Origin: RUG14300 sp964561145
Lineage (GTDB): Bacteria; Bacillota; Clostridia; Christensenellales; CAG-1252
Reading direction: 5' to 3'
Assembly: GCA_964561145.1 (NCBI GenBank)
Contig: CAZLNZ010000001.1
Coordinates: forward strand, 186,001-250,000
DNA length: 64,000 nt
In this document: positions 28,001 to 43,000 of the stretch, piece after piece
Layout of the letters: every line of letters begins with the position of its first letter
Numbering within the stretch: position 1 is the first letter of the stretch
Program-made: the position numbers and the translations under genes
The notes under the pieces: model-generated
What the model saw: only the letters and a program-made list of their open reading frames with translations
Databases searched by the model: none
What the model was told of the DNA's origin: nothing

Positions 28001-31000
28001 GGCGAAAGTTACTTAAAGGTAAACTTTATTGAAGATATTCTTCACACAGCTCTTCTCTTCGTCGGTATAGATATTGATTTTGCAAAGACGAACACGGAAA
28101 AGAGTTATGTGTCTCTCTATAATGTTTGGTTGTCCGAAGATACACCGTCGAAGAACTTTATAAACGGTTCCGATGTATTGACTTATGATAAGATGCTTGA
28201 GGCTAGACTTGAGCTGTACATGAACGACGGCAATGAGTATAAGCTTGAAAAAATGAAGGATTTAGCGCAGTCGCTAACGGTAACGAAGGAAAGCGAGGAT
28301 GTACTAAATAATCTAAAGGAGCTGTTATCGAGTTTCGATGTTAACACATCAACTAACGCCGATATCAAGGCAATAAGAGAAACCCTTTCTTTAATTACAG
28401 TTGATGGTGAATCGGATTCATTAAACGAACTGGCAAGTATTGCTAACTCGTTTACTATTAAAGAAGAATACCTAGAACTTGTAGTTTATGCTTTAGATCT
28501 TCAATTTGACGGCGAACTATATCACGAGGTTTCCCTTGGACAATATAACACCATAACTCAAGCCAAAGCTCTTAACTTCAAACTAAATGGTTCGATAGAT
28601 ATTTCATCTACTGGTAGTACCATTGATATAGCCACTCTTATCGAGTCCGATGAAGAGGATAATATTTTCAATTCCTTCCTTAATGACATAAAGGATAGCA
28701 CCACTCAAGTTGTATTTGAGGAATCGGAACAAGCTATCGATTTCTCGCTAGAAGTCAATATCGGTATGGGAAGCGATAAGCTTTCTCAAATAGTTAGCGG
28801 AAATGCGAGTGTAACCGAGCTGATATATGCTTTGGTTGACGATTTGTACATATATCTTAATATTTCCCGTCGTTCAGGTGCAAGCGTTGTAACCTTGGCG
28901 GAGTTGAATTATCAAAACAACTATGCTTATCTTGATTTATCGCCCATAGGTTTGCCAAAGGCCGCCATGCAGCTAGAGGTTAAGGAACTTCTTGACATGA
29001 TATTCTCATCCGAGAGTGAGGTTCAAGAAGCGGCTGATCCTAATGATCACGGAAATGCCTTTGAAGTATTGTTATTTTCCGATAAGCTTGCTCTAAGAGG
29101 CGGGGTTAAGTTTGTTTCCTTGTTATTGGATAAGTTCGGATATACTCTAAAGAATGCAAATGTCGAGCTCAATGCAGAATTGAGCAAGGATTCCGAGCTT
29201 TTGTCTTTTGATATTTCCATTAAGGACGACTTTAACGGAATAAGTTCTTTATCGGTAACGATTGGAAAGCCGGAGTTATCCCTTGGCGGCAATATAAGTA
29301 AGACCATAGACGATGCAACGGATTATGCTTTCTTGGATAATCTGGAGTATTTATCTTTAAGTGCAAGCTTTGACCTAGGCTATAGACTAAATTCGGCGTC
29401 CTATAATCAATATACGGGAGCGGATTATATGTTGTCTAGTATTTTCTCCACGGCTCTCGGGCTTGAGGAGGTGCCTCTTTACGTTGAGAGCAGTATGGCG
29501 GAGAGAATTACCGTTGACTTTGCACTTAATCTCAACATAAAAGATTTGGCAAAGACAGAGTTGTATATAACAATGAACAATCTTGACGGAGAGTTATTAA
29601 CTCTGTTTTATGACGGTGACAATCATCTATACGTTTCCGCTCCAATACTTGGTAGTGATTTAAGACTAAAGCTTGACTTCGATTTACTTGCGATTCTGGA
29701 TAAAGCGGGCTTGACGGATTTTATCAATTCCATCGATATTCAAGGAGTTTTGAATAAGGCTCTTGGATTTACAAAGGGAGCTGCCGATAACGATGTATCG
29801 GAAGCCGGAGATTTGAACGGAGTAAGCACGGTTAAGCTGATAACGATGCTTATAAGTAAGCTTCAAATTTCAGCAAACGGAACCTTTAGCGTATTCTTTA
29901 ACGAAAACTTGCTAAAGATATTGGGCTTAGACATTTTGAATAATGATGTTATTGCCGAAGAACTGAAAGAGATTAAGGTGGGTTTTAACCCCTTAACTAA
30001 GAACCTTAAAGCATCTATTAGTCTAAAGTCGAAGGTTGACGGCGAAGCCGATCCCTATATTGATTTAGCGGTTCATGATTATAGCATAAGAGGTACAAAA
30101 CAGGAAATCGCATTTGATGACTCTAAGTATAGTAGTACCGACGATTATCAACATATATACGTTGATATCTCCGGTGAATTAGCATACGATTTTAAGGATG
30201 GAACTTATGATTTCGGCGGTGTTATTTCCTCACTATACGAAAATGTAAGCATACCTGTATCCTTGAAGGATATGAACGGAGTCTTTAGCTTTAACCTAAG
30301 GGCAAAGATCGGTGTTGTAGACATATACAAGAGCGAGCTGGTTTTTGAACTTTACTATAGCGACTCAAAATACGATACTCCCCATCTCTTCCTATCCGTT
30401 TATGCGGATTTGGAAAGAGGTGAGATATACATCGATCTTCCATGGTTTGAAATTCCGAAACTATTAATTACCGGGTTGGATATTTCAAGTCTACTTGAAG
30501 CTGACGAGGTTGCTGCTGCGGCAGATGAACCCTCTTGGTATGCTACCATTAGACTTATTTCCAAGGTTATAGACGAGTTTGTAATTGCAGACGGTGAAAG
30601 CTCAGAGCTACCTAAAGGGATTAACGTTGTACTCAATCATGAAATCATCGATGAGGTGTTAGATTACTTCTTTGCAAAATATAAGATTTCTCTACCCTTC
30701 AAGCTTTCAAACGAAGAGGGTAAGAGAAGCTACATAGGAATCGGACTTTCTGAAAAGCAACTTCATCTTAACTTGGAATTGGAGAGCATTTCCAACACCA
30801 ATATAACAACGGAGAACCTTAAGGGATACTTTAGGTTTGACGGCGGAATTGACAATGTCATGCTAGGAGATATGAGCATAAGACCTAACAGAACACAGGA
30901 CGTTACCTCCTATACGACTCTCATGGATTTTGCTCTTCCCGATGGCGATCAGCTTGTGCTTGAAAATCTCTACTTTGAGCTTCAAGCAAAGGTCGACGTT

Positions 31001-34000
31001 GATTTGCTGAAATCGGAACTTAATTTGCAAAAGGTATTGCAGTATCTTGTTAATGACAAGATGGTACTTAGGATTGCCGAGAACATGAACGTTGAAGTCG
31101 ATCTTGATATCCAAGCCAATATCAATCTTTCCAATTTGTATTGGTCCGATATTATGGTAAAGATATCCATGACCGAATTCGGAGATGTTGTTTCAAACGC
31201 ATTATTTGCAAGAGTCTACTTTGTCGGAATGGATAATGCATTATACATCGACGCTCCTATGATCGGATTGTACAACATTAAGTATGATTTAGACTTGAAA
31301 GAAATAATCGAAGGAAGCGTTGATGATAACGTTGATGATAACGACTCTGCAGATAATAAACCCGCAGAGGGAGATGGGGATAAGCTCTCTTGCGGTTGTA
31401 CAAATTTCGATTGCTTAGAAAATGGCTCATGTTATAATGAAAAAGGAGAAAAGCTTTGTAGCGATAATTGCAATTGCGATGATTGTGTATTACCCTGCGG
31501 CTGTCGTGACGAGTATTGCTTAGCTGTAGCGAAGGCAACCGGAGATAGAGAGAACGCATGCGGATTACATGGAATGTATTGCCACGGGAACGATGAAAGC
31601 TGTTGTTCTTGTCATGTTAAACTTGGTTGTCGCTGTACTAATCCGGAATGTATCGAGCATGGCTATTGTATCTATGCTTGGGACGATAACGGAAAGCCTT
31701 TGACCTTCTGTGACTCTAACGGAAGCTGTAAAAATCATGAAAACGTATGCGTGTGTCATACAAACTTCTTAAAGTGTCATTGTATCAATCCCTCTCATAT
31801 CGAGGATTACGGCTGCCCCAGAAACAGTGACGAGTGTATGTTCATAGCTTCTGACGGAAGTATTATAAATAATGCAACATGTAAGGGAGAATGTCTTACA
31901 CATTATGCTAATTTGATTTCAACTCTTTTTGACAAGTTTGAGATATCAAGAGACCATATTACTATTGTTACAAATGACAAGCTACTTGCCAATCTCTTCG
32001 AGTTGATTGCAGGAGAAGAACTTTCCGTTGATGATACCCCCGGCGGTGGTATTGAAATAGTCTTTGATTTCTTAAAACGTGATTTAAGAGAGGATAAAGA
32101 GTGGAAAGAGCTTAAATCTCGAATCGATAACCTTACAGCTACAGAAGGGTTGTTAAGTAAGCTTGAGGAACTTAAGAGTAAAGCTGAGAAGGTTGATGTC
32201 GATACTGTAACAAGCGAAGATATCAGAGAAATCGAAGATCTTGTCAAGGAGATAGCTCCTGATGATACAGAGCTAATGAAGGAACTTGTAGCCTTTGAAA
32301 CAAAGGGCGAAATATATCCTCAATCCTTCTTTAAGAATATTGCAATGAATGTGTACATATTCTTCTTTGGTATTGGTGAAGATCATATCGATGAAAATAA
32401 GTCGACATTGGGCGTAGTAGCAAATAGTTTCGTACTCAAAACAGGAAAGAGAGAGATTCCGTTCTTGGCAATAGATGAGAGTACACGCCAAGAAACAAAT
32501 AAGAACAGTAATACGGAGGATTATCAGCTCTTCTCTGAGATGACAAAGATAAGCTTTAGCGTTACCCTTCAAATAAAAGAGCATTCGGGTAAAATGGTTA
32601 CGGGAAGTGAGTATGATATTGACTTTAGCGAGATTATTTCCAAGATAATCCCGGGAATAGATACACTCTTCTCCTTTAAAACCGAAGTCTATGAGCCTGA
32701 TATGGTATTTACCTTAAAGATAGACGGAAGTATCGATATCAATGATATCAACGCTTCTCAACTCTATGTATCGTTATACGAAGGAGGAGAAAGCAACGGA
32801 ACGGTTGAGCGTCGTTTGGGCTTTATCTATTATGACGGATGTACAGAGGGTGAGCCCTGCTTGTATGTCGACATTCCCTCCTTTAATTTGAGTGGAATTA
32901 AGTATCAAGGCTTGGATATCGATTCCCTGATTAATACCGAGACCCTTGATTGCGGCTGTAAGAATATATTGACCAATGCAAACGGTAGCTGTTATAACGA
33001 GTATGGTGTCAGAATTTGCACGGACGGAGCTTGCTCCTGCTCTTATTACATTTGCGGCTGCTCTTGTAGTAGTTGTATTGAAGAAGGCGGCTGTAACGGT
33101 GCTTCTTGTGAGAGTGATTGTAAGTGCAGTCATTGCACGGTATCCCTTGGTGAGGCAGGAGATACTACACTTATTTGCGGCTGCAATGATATTCATTGCT
33201 TAACAAGGGGAAGTTGTGAAGAGGGTTGCATTAATTGTGCATATGCAAAAACCGGTAATGAAAGTATTAACTGTCATAGATTGGAATCAAATAAAGCAAA
33301 TGCCTTAAAATGCGGTTGTTACGATTCGATATGTATTAGCCGTGGCTGTTGTTATGAGTTATGTCCCTATTGCGACGAAGACAGAAGCTGTGCCGTTAAG
33401 TATAACTCAAAGAATCTTTTCTTGCACGATACGGCCTTTACGGTTAGGTCGATTTTAGACAGCTTAATAAGTATAGATGTATCCCTTGAGGATGGTGCAC
33501 AAATAGGAATTAGCCCCACTTTAATAGCACAGTTTATCAACTATTTGGGCATAGATTTAGATCTGGAAGAGCTTAACAAAGCCGGATCAATAAAGGGAGG
33601 CTTTAAGCTATCCACCACAGAGGGGTTAGGCATCAATATTGAGCTTGCCACAAGCGGTGATGAAAATGTAATAACGCCTCCTTCGATCAAGCTTGCGATA
33701 TCCGATGTTGGATTGAAACTTAGAACGGTTGATATTTATTCTTCTTTGGATGAGGATATTAGAAAGGGCTTGGCGAGTTTTACAACCCTTGAATTTACCG
33801 ATAACATAAGCATTTCAGCAAGCGGTAATATTAATACTTGGGCAGAGGACGGACAATTCGATTTATCCAATTTGTTAACCTCTGCGTTGGGAAGTACCGT
33901 AGATTTAGGCGTATTCTTTGAGAAGTCTAATTATGAACTCGAGTATAACCTATTGCTCAACGTAAGCTTGGACAGCATTTTAGGTAACGGCTTAAAGAAT

Positions 34001-37000
34001 ATAGATATTAACAGGATCATTCTTGAAAACGAGCTATTATTCGAACTAATCGACATAAGCGAACCCGAGTATCCCGAGCTATTCTTATCCTTATATATAA
34101 AGGACGGTTGGGCATATATCGATTTCGGTATTTTCCTCGAGACACCTTCTGTAAAGCTCGATCTACTGTCTTTGTTAGGTGAGCATAGGGTATCCGAGGC
34201 ATCAGATGAGAAGAACGAGATAAGCGTTGATTACTCAAAGAGTGAACCGGAGCTTATTACCAAGGGTAGAATGTATTATTACCTCGAGGGTGGTGCAAAT
34301 GAAGCATTCAAGGTCGCTTTAAAGGGAAAGGATATTACTTCCATCCGCATTGTAAATCTTAACATTAATCAAGAAAGCGAGGGTTATTACGTAACCCTAA
34401 CTCCATCGCAATTTGCAGACTACTTCTCTATTACTACAGACGGTAATGTTACATATATAAGGTTCGTTGACAATGATAATGTTAGAGAATTGAATGAAGT
34501 ACCTCAAGGAGTATATTACAGCATTTACGTTGAAACAGAAGAAGGTGAGATATGTATTCCCGCTAAAGTTGGCGGACGTAAGCTGTTAGGCTTTAATGGT
34601 GTAGAGCAAATTTCCGCTACAGTTCTCTCCTTTATCAGAAGCTTTAGTGCCGGCAAGGACAATATATCAATGAATATCGGTGCCGACATTCTCATGGTCG
34701 TCGAGGAACTACTCGGTTTAGATTTAGCATTACCTGCAATTGACGGGGTTCACCTTGAGGTTAACATGTTAGATACTCTAATTAAGAGTGACGCCGAGCA
34801 TTATGGCAACACTATGGCAAGTGCTAACTCCTTTGGTGTAAAGAAAGCAACAGATGATATCTATTTTGATTGCAACATTACACTTGCTCAAGCTAGCAGA
34901 CTCGTATTTACGATGGGAGATATGGTAGTCGTGGCGGATAATATTTCCGATTATATGTCTTTTGACGGCAAAAATGCTATTCTAAAGGCTAACGGTAAGG
35001 TTACCGATTTGAATACAGGTGTATGGAAACTTGAGCTATATCGAGACGATAACGTTGTTTTGACCGACTACTTCCATAAGGGAGTTTTGGTTACTCCCTA
35101 TCTTTCATTCGGATTAGACAAGTTCGGCTTTGATTTCTCGATCAACAACTACAGTGTAAACGTTGTTAAGAACGAGCATAACGGAACTATTGCGGACGAG
35201 GACGGCAAGTATTGCTTGCTTAATTACATCTCTAAGACATATACAATAGACAGTAATGGCAATGTCAAGGATAAGGCGTCCAAACTTGTAGAGTTATCCA
35301 AGGACGGGAAAAGAAATGTAATCCAAAGCGATTTATATACCGATGTTATCAACGATCTGGATAAGCTTTACGTAGCACTAAGTCTTGATGTCAATGTCGA
35401 TATTAGCAATAATAATATAGCCATGCTTGAGGACATTGCAAATTCTCAAGGTGCTATATTCGACTTAGGAGATGACCTATCTCAATATATCGGAGCGGTT
35501 TTGCTTAACCTTGGCTTGAGTGCCCACGAGATCAACGGAGATTACCGTGTAATAGCAAGAGTATACCTTTCCTCTTTAGACTTTGCCGTGTTCGATTATA
35601 GCGATCTTAAGATATACCTGAAACTCCAAAGAAAGTGTTACAACATGGTTGTTAACGGTGTCGATATCGGTGCCGAGGGTGACTATGTAGATGCAATTAC
35701 AGTTTATTTCGATGGTGATAATATTTATATCAACGGTAATCCGCAAGTTTTCAATATTCTTTCTTCTCCGGCATTATACATTTCGTTGACTAACACCTTG
35801 GATTATTGGACGGGAAGAACCGCATATGCCGAGGAGCTCGGACAATATACTCCTATTAAGGTAGCAGAGGCAGAAGAAATTACGGCAACGGGCGTAACTG
35901 TTCCCGGAATAGTATCATTGTTTAGCAAGATCACGATCGGGAGAGGTGAAATAGGTATTTCCTTGGCGGAGGACTTTATTTCCGTACTTCTCAAGATGTT
36001 CTTGGGACTAGAACCCGACGTTAATATAGGAAGTCTCGGGTTGACTGTCGATTACCTCAACGGGGAACTGAAGATTGACCTTGAGAAAACCTCGATTTAT
36101 GCTCCGTCCACGATAGTTGATGAGGATGGTAACAAGTTGTATGGCGATGACGTAATTGATTACGCAAGCGTTAAAGTCGAGAAGGATAAGGTTTCCTTGA
36201 CCGATGAGGCAATCAATAATTTGCCCGACGGAAGTTATACCCTTACGGCAAATTATAAGGATGGCACTGCACTTTCCGTTTTAGTTAAACTCGAGAACAA
36301 GAAAGCAACTTATATTAGTGGTAGCACAATAAGCGAGGGTGAGCTCTATAACCTTATTTACTCCGGCGGAAAGCTTGTTTCGGACTTCGGTTTGACTGCA
36401 CAGTCAATAACTATGAAGTACTCCAAATCCGCTGCTAAGAGCTTTAGCTATAAGTTTGACGACCAAAGCATATTGATTCCGAGAGAGGCAATAGATTCCT
36501 TCGGTAGAATGCCCCTTAAGTTTACCTTTAGAGGAACAAGTAAATATGCAATAATCGATACAACTCCTGCTAAGCCTACCATTACAATTGGCGACATCAC
36601 TGAGAAACTTGTTTTCGACGGAGATTATGCTGTAATTTCTTTAGGGGACGGAGTGGAACTTGAGAATATCTTATCCGTCATTGTATCTTCTGAGGATGGT
36701 AAAAACATTATTTCCATTGAAATGGACGGACTCGGATATAATAAGCAGCATGTCGGCTTATCCGTTGTCGGTGGTGATGTGGAAATTGGTTTGGATTTAC
36801 CAAAGAGATATAAGACACAAATCGGTGGCGGTGAACCCATTTATTTAGAGGGCTCCGACACACCTATTTATGGTACAGGAGGACCTTATCACGAACTGGA
36901 GGAGTATTCTTTCCTAGGTTTAGGTATTAACACTTCAACCAAGGGCTTGAAGCTTGAGGATTACACCGAGTGGAATACTAATGAGTATTATTTGCAGGCA

Positions 37001-40000
37001 GAATTAGCACTGAAACTGGATTATGATCCTACAGAGGAGCATATATTGGACTACTTCGACAGCAAGGAGGGAGACTCATTGTCTTTTGCTGAACTTAAGG
37101 AAGCGATAAAGGCAAGTATTCTAGTTACGACAAGACTTGATACAGAGCTTAAGCTTAAGGTTAGGATTAAGATCAACACCAAAGATTGGAACTTATCCGA
37201 GGCAAGAGTCGATATTTATATCAGCGGATATCAAAAGGAAATAGCCGGTGTTAATTATGACGTAACCGATCCTATAGTTATTTACCTTGACGGAGCCGGA
37301 GATCCTGAAAAGGCTGCAGCATATATCGACATGAGTCCTTTAGGTATAGATCCCTTCTATGCAAAGGTTGATTTTGTAACAATGGTCAAGGAGTTTGTAA
37401 TAAGCAAGATCGGATCTTTAGACTTTAGTAGCTCGAATAAGAACAATGATGTCGGTTTAGAAGGTCAAAAACTTGACTGCGGCTGTACTTGCGTCGATTG
37501 CATTAAGAACGGCAAGTGTAACTCTTTTGGTAAGAGCTATTGTTCAGAGGGCTGTACTTGTAGTTGTTGTATGTTATCTTGCGGATGCACAAATGAAACC
37601 TGTATGGCGACGGGCTCCTGTTATAATTTCCTAGGTATACGTATTTGCGATGGAGAGACCTGCGGTTGTTCTTGTACCTACCTGAAGTGTGGTTGTGATA
37701 ATCAGGAATGTAAGGAAAATGGAAGTTGCTACAAGTATGATGACGAAACGAACGAGCTTGTACGAATTTGCGAAGATAACTGTAATTGCTCTTGCTGTGA
37801 GTTAAAGTGCGGTTGTAGCTGTGAAAGATGTATGAACAACGGCACCTGTCACGATCCTGATGATGAAAGCATCAACTATTGTGATGTCGATTGTACTTGC
37901 AGCTGTCATTCTACAGATAGCAGTGTCGACATAGACACAATTCTTTCCTACACTCAATACCTCGATAGATTTATTAACCTTGTTTCTGTTGGAAATAGCC
38001 GCATATTGTTATCCCTCAATAAGAACGTGGTCAATAACCTTTTTGCTGCGTTTGCGATAAGTACCATATTCCCTGAGAATTGTGATATATTCCTAGAGGG
38101 GAGAGCTTACGAGGACTTTGAAAACAGTTATTTGCGACTTGTAGTTAACGTAAACAAGGAGGACGGAAGTGCTTATGAAACAGAACTTAAGCTTTCAGGT
38201 TTCATAGGAACCGGGTATAATTCCGATGCATTTGCTAGAGACTATTTAGCACAAACTTCAGAGGAACTTATAGATAAATGGGATAGCTATAAGGAAAACG
38301 CATTTAATAAGCTTGTTCTCAAGATCAAGGCAAATGACGGAGAATGGCTTGATTATGAGGAGAATAAAGGATACATTAATAACGATACCGTTATCGGTGT
38401 ATTCTATGACCTGGCTACTCCCGTCCTTGCAAATGAGTACAGAGCGGATACCTCTTTTGGTATTGATATTCGTCCTAACGGAAATAACGATTATCAAGGC
38501 TGGATTGATTCCTCAGAACTTCAAGTTAAGTTTGAAACAACAATGTATTTGACCACAAATGGCGGTAAGAATGATGAAAGTATCGATATGGATATCACAA
38601 GTGTTTTAGAGGAGTTGTTCTGCTTGAACAGCAATCCTAATTCCACCACCGCTGATTTGATCAAAATTATACTTGATAATTCAAAGACTCCCGAAAACTA
38701 TTATGACTTCAGAGTAAGAATAGATGTCGGTATGTTTGTTGATATTGCCGACTCCAATGCTACCGAAGTTAAGCTTGAAATTGCAAGGGAGTATAAGGAT
38801 AATAAAGGTAATATTAAGGATACTGTTTTAATTGGCTTGTACTATCTTAACAGCGTGCAAACGGTTTACCTCTCTTTGCCCGTCTTGAGCATAGAAGGCT
38901 TTAAGGTAACAGGCGTAGATCTATCCTCTGTAATCAGCGGTTTGACCGGTTTGAAGTGGAAGGATGATTTGGCACCTGCCGGCGATTCGGAAACAGACCT
39001 CTACGGACTAGTACTTGATATATTTGATTTAGACATATCGGTAGTGCAAAAATACATCGATATGATTGTCAATGCGGGTAAAAACGACGATACTTGCAGT
39101 AATGCGGCTTTAGCCATAGCAATAAGTGATCGCCGTTTGGGTTTGGCAATAAACTTTGCCTTTATAAAACTCATTCTCAATATGATTGATCTTGGCGATG
39201 ATGTTAATAACATTATTAACGGAATCACCGAAAAACAACCAATTGACAGAGTGGAACTGTTTATTGACAGAGGTGACGGTATTTTATCCGAAGGAGAAAG
39301 TATTTTCTCCGATCTAAAGTTAGGTATAGGCATATACTTTAATAAAGCATCAACAGGTGACTTAGGTGAAAATATCGGAGAAACCGAGAATTATGAATGG
39401 GTGGGCTTAGAGCTGGCGATTGACGGATTGGATATATCAATAGGTCAAAATAACAGTAGTAGCTCAGTTGGCATATCTACCAAGAATCCCGCTTCACATT
39501 TGAGCATGCCTTACTTAGATAAAGCCGAACAAGGAACTACCATAGAGTATGGCGGTGGAAGAATAACCAATCTTGAATCCTTCGCGGATTTGGCAAATTA
39601 TCAAGACCTAATGGATATAAGCAAGATAAGTGTATCCTTGGGTGGAGCAATAACCTTTGATTTGATTCAAGATCAATTAGGCTATGAGAATCCATTGCTG
39701 AATGCGATTTTAGAAAAGCTCTCCTCTGTTAATCTTGGAATAAGCTTATCCGATGATATGCTAACCATTAACAAAAATATAAGCGATGCTTTTGAGTTTA
39801 GTTTTGAACTAGTAGCAGATATTGACTTTAAAAACTGGGAGAATACAGAGCTTAAACTCGAGATAAAATACGCAAGGCGTGGACGAGATGGCGGTTTGGA
39901 CAGCAAGAGTACGCTAATCGGTATTTATTATTGTTCTACGTCAACAGAAAATGCGACGAGTAACGATAATGTGAATAGCGGTGCTGTTTATCTTGATTTA

Positions 40001-43000
40001 ACCAACTTGGGACTAATGAAAGTTAAGGTTCAAGGTCTAAGTATAACTGCAATAATCGAAGAGTTTGCGGGAATCGACCTAACCAAGGGGTTAACTGTTG
40101 GAACCAACATTCTTGAAAGCTTGTTCGGAACTACGAACTTGGGTACGGTTATTAACGGGTTGGTTGATAAGATGGAGGAAGAAAAGCTCTTCCCCGATGA
40201 TGCCGGTAATGTAGAAACGATCTCGGTACAATCAAATGAAAAGTTATCCTGCGGCTGTACCAATCCATATTGTGTAAGTCGTGGAACTTGTCGTGACGCA
40301 AGCGGTAATTTGACGGAAGGAATCGATCATCGTTGTGCCGAGTGTTATGATAATGCACGTGTCGAGGTGACGGTAGGCTCTTATATTCGTGATATGGCAT
40401 TAGGCTTGAGAGGATCAGACATTCAAGGCTCCATCACAAGCGGAATGCTTAACAAGTTATTATCTATGCTTGGAGTCGATTTCATTATACCCGAAGGTAC
40501 AGAGATCGAGTTTGATGTTAAGGTTGCAGGCGGCTTCGACTCTTTGGATTTGAAGCTTACGAGTTATGACCAAGCCGAGAACGGTGAATTGTATTCTGCC
40601 GGTACAAGCATTAATCTTAATATTAACAAACTTGCCGTAAGCTATAAGCCAAGTACTAATGAAGGGTTATTGAAAGGTATTGTCTATACGAATACAAGTG
40701 GTAAGAAGCAAGAGATTTCAGGCTTCTCCGGCTTTAATCTCGGAGGAATGATCGGACCCGACAATAACTATGACGGATACTTGGTAGCAGATATTATTTC
40801 CAACGTAATCGATGCATTGAATACAAGAGTCAATTTGACCTTGGATACCAATTCCAGTTACGTCGATGCTTCAGGCGTTTCTGTAATTAGCGGAGAGGAA
40901 AGACACACCACCATTAACGTAACAAGAATAGGTAACGAGTCTAATACCTGGAGCAAAATAGGTAACTATACACACGGACTAAATCTTGAAACGAATCTCT
41001 TGACCAGCACCGACTTTACTAATTTCTTAGGAAAATATCTAAAGGGTATTTACTATGCCAACCATGAATTGGTTTTCGATATTCGTTTGTATTTGACAGG
41101 TCTTAATTGGTTACAGTCTATACCTTTAGTTAAGAATTGGACTAGCGGTTGGTTTGTCGATGTTGCCGATGGTCAAATCGGAATACCTCTTTATGGATAT
41201 GAGGAGGGTCAGGAAATCGCCATTTCTCTAGACTTAAAAGAGCTTTTAGGAAAGAGCTCAGGTATAGATGGAAGCGTGGACAGTCCGACTAGCGTTGCCA
41301 CAGGCGGCGGTGGTTCATCAGGGGTCAATCCTTCCGACTTACTCGATGGCTTAAAGGATCCTATTAAGGGAATAACCATAAACATCGGTGACGGCGAGAT
41401 AGGAAGTCATGGTGTTCTAAAGGGCGGAGATAGCGGTATAAGCAATATCAGAATAGATATTAATCCATTATTAATCGGTGGCATTTTGGCATCTGTTCCC
41501 GATATGCTTCTCGATGCATTGAAGAGTGCAGGACTTTTCAACGATGTCGGTACCTTATCTTCTATTGACAATGAGCATATGATCTATGCTATCTATGACG
41601 GCATATTGACAAGTGCTCTTAATCAGTATCTAAATACGGGAAATGATTATTTTAATAATCTTCTCAGATCTGCAATTGACGGACTTGCCGGTGATTTTAT
41701 CTTTACCTTATTCAGTCAATTCCTTCCTTTCCCGACAATAACAACGGACAGTGATGTTTATGTACTGATTGAAATGCACGATTCCTTGAACAAGAATAAG
41801 GAAATGAGTGCGATTCGCAAAATCTTCTTTGCGATTCAAACTCCGTCTACCGGTGAGTATTACGAGGCGACTATAGAATTGGATGGTATTGGTCTTGTTG
41901 CGGTTAATACCGACGTGAAGGATCCCATAACGCTTATAGTTGATGACGATCCCTCCGATACACCTGTTCACGGCAATACTCTTGATCGTACTATAATAGA
42001 TGTATTCGACCTTGACTATAACAAGGATGGTATTGTTGATTATATGGAGAACCTCCCCGGCAAGGCTGATATCAATCATTTTGCAGAGGGAAGCGTACCC
42101 GAGGGTACAGAAAACACTTCACAAAAGAATTATGACGTAAGCTGGTCCGATGCCATATTTACAATAGATCCTCAAGCCGGTGATACTTGGTATGAGATAG
42201 AAGGATATGTCCTCAACTATGTAACTAAGGTAAATGTATTTGTACCCAATTCTGCTGCAAGATTGGTCAAAAATGCTGAAGGCTTATCTGTTGATGTTAA
42301 CGGTGAAAAGGTATCCGTACCTATGATTACAGGAAAGGGCTTTGAATATCCTGTACGCTTAGAGGCATATGAGGTCGAGGACTTTGTCAAGAATTTACCC
42401 GGCATTATCTATGTTACCATGGTTGACGGAAATAATGAAAACGAGTTCATTAAGACATTTGACGGAACAGCGGGTACCGGCGGAAATATCGTAAAATGGG
42501 ATGCTCACGAGTTATCTAGCTCCTATTCCGGCGGAACTTATAAGCTCTACTTAACCTTTGGTGACGGAATAGTAGGAAACTACAGTGTTGAAATTCCCGT
42601 TGTGGTTAATGAAAACACCTTAAACGGAATCATATTCCCTGATGAAAACGGAAGTTTTGAAAACGGCTCATCGACACTTGTATTTAATCCTTACGAGAAG
42701 ATCGAATTACCGAGTCAGGTATGGGCTACATTCGGCAATGCGGTTCCCAAACTTTATAATATCAAGTGGGATATCACCGCAGAGGATATCAAGCCTATTT
42801 ACACAGGATATACCTACAGAGTAAACGCTAGTATAGGAAATCTTGATATAGGGTATTATGAATACAAGAATATAACTATTACAGTCAAGTCGTATGTTCT
42901 CAATGATTATAAGTTACTTAACAAGGACGGCACATATTCCGATCTAGACTTGGTTTTCGATCCTTATAGCTTTGCTAGCGGAAGCGATACCCCCGATAGT

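Larger units (their letters stand above)
19160..41290 (+). repeat. About 20 diverged beta-rich units of the giant lipoprotein
   Basis: Each unit of roughly 270-550 residues repeats the same order. First a hydrophobic helix/strand segment (for example VLLSLLSVKVLDGIVLP). Then paired strands with alternating hydrophobic residues (GIGIGIGIDVGEHGEFLS; LNADIRL-like). Then a 'LxIYYDG...vYIDLPxLxI' strand pair, seen near 24027, 25648, 26470, 27780, 29600, 32820, 35700, 37250, 38830 and 39917. Finally a linker of the type (V/I)-A-E-A-(S/G)-D, seen near 21583, 23398, 24199, 24985, 25795, 26604, 27924, 29025, 29797, 30510, 34192, 35863 and 38972. DNA identity between units is low, so the expansion is old. 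Confidence 0.8.
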
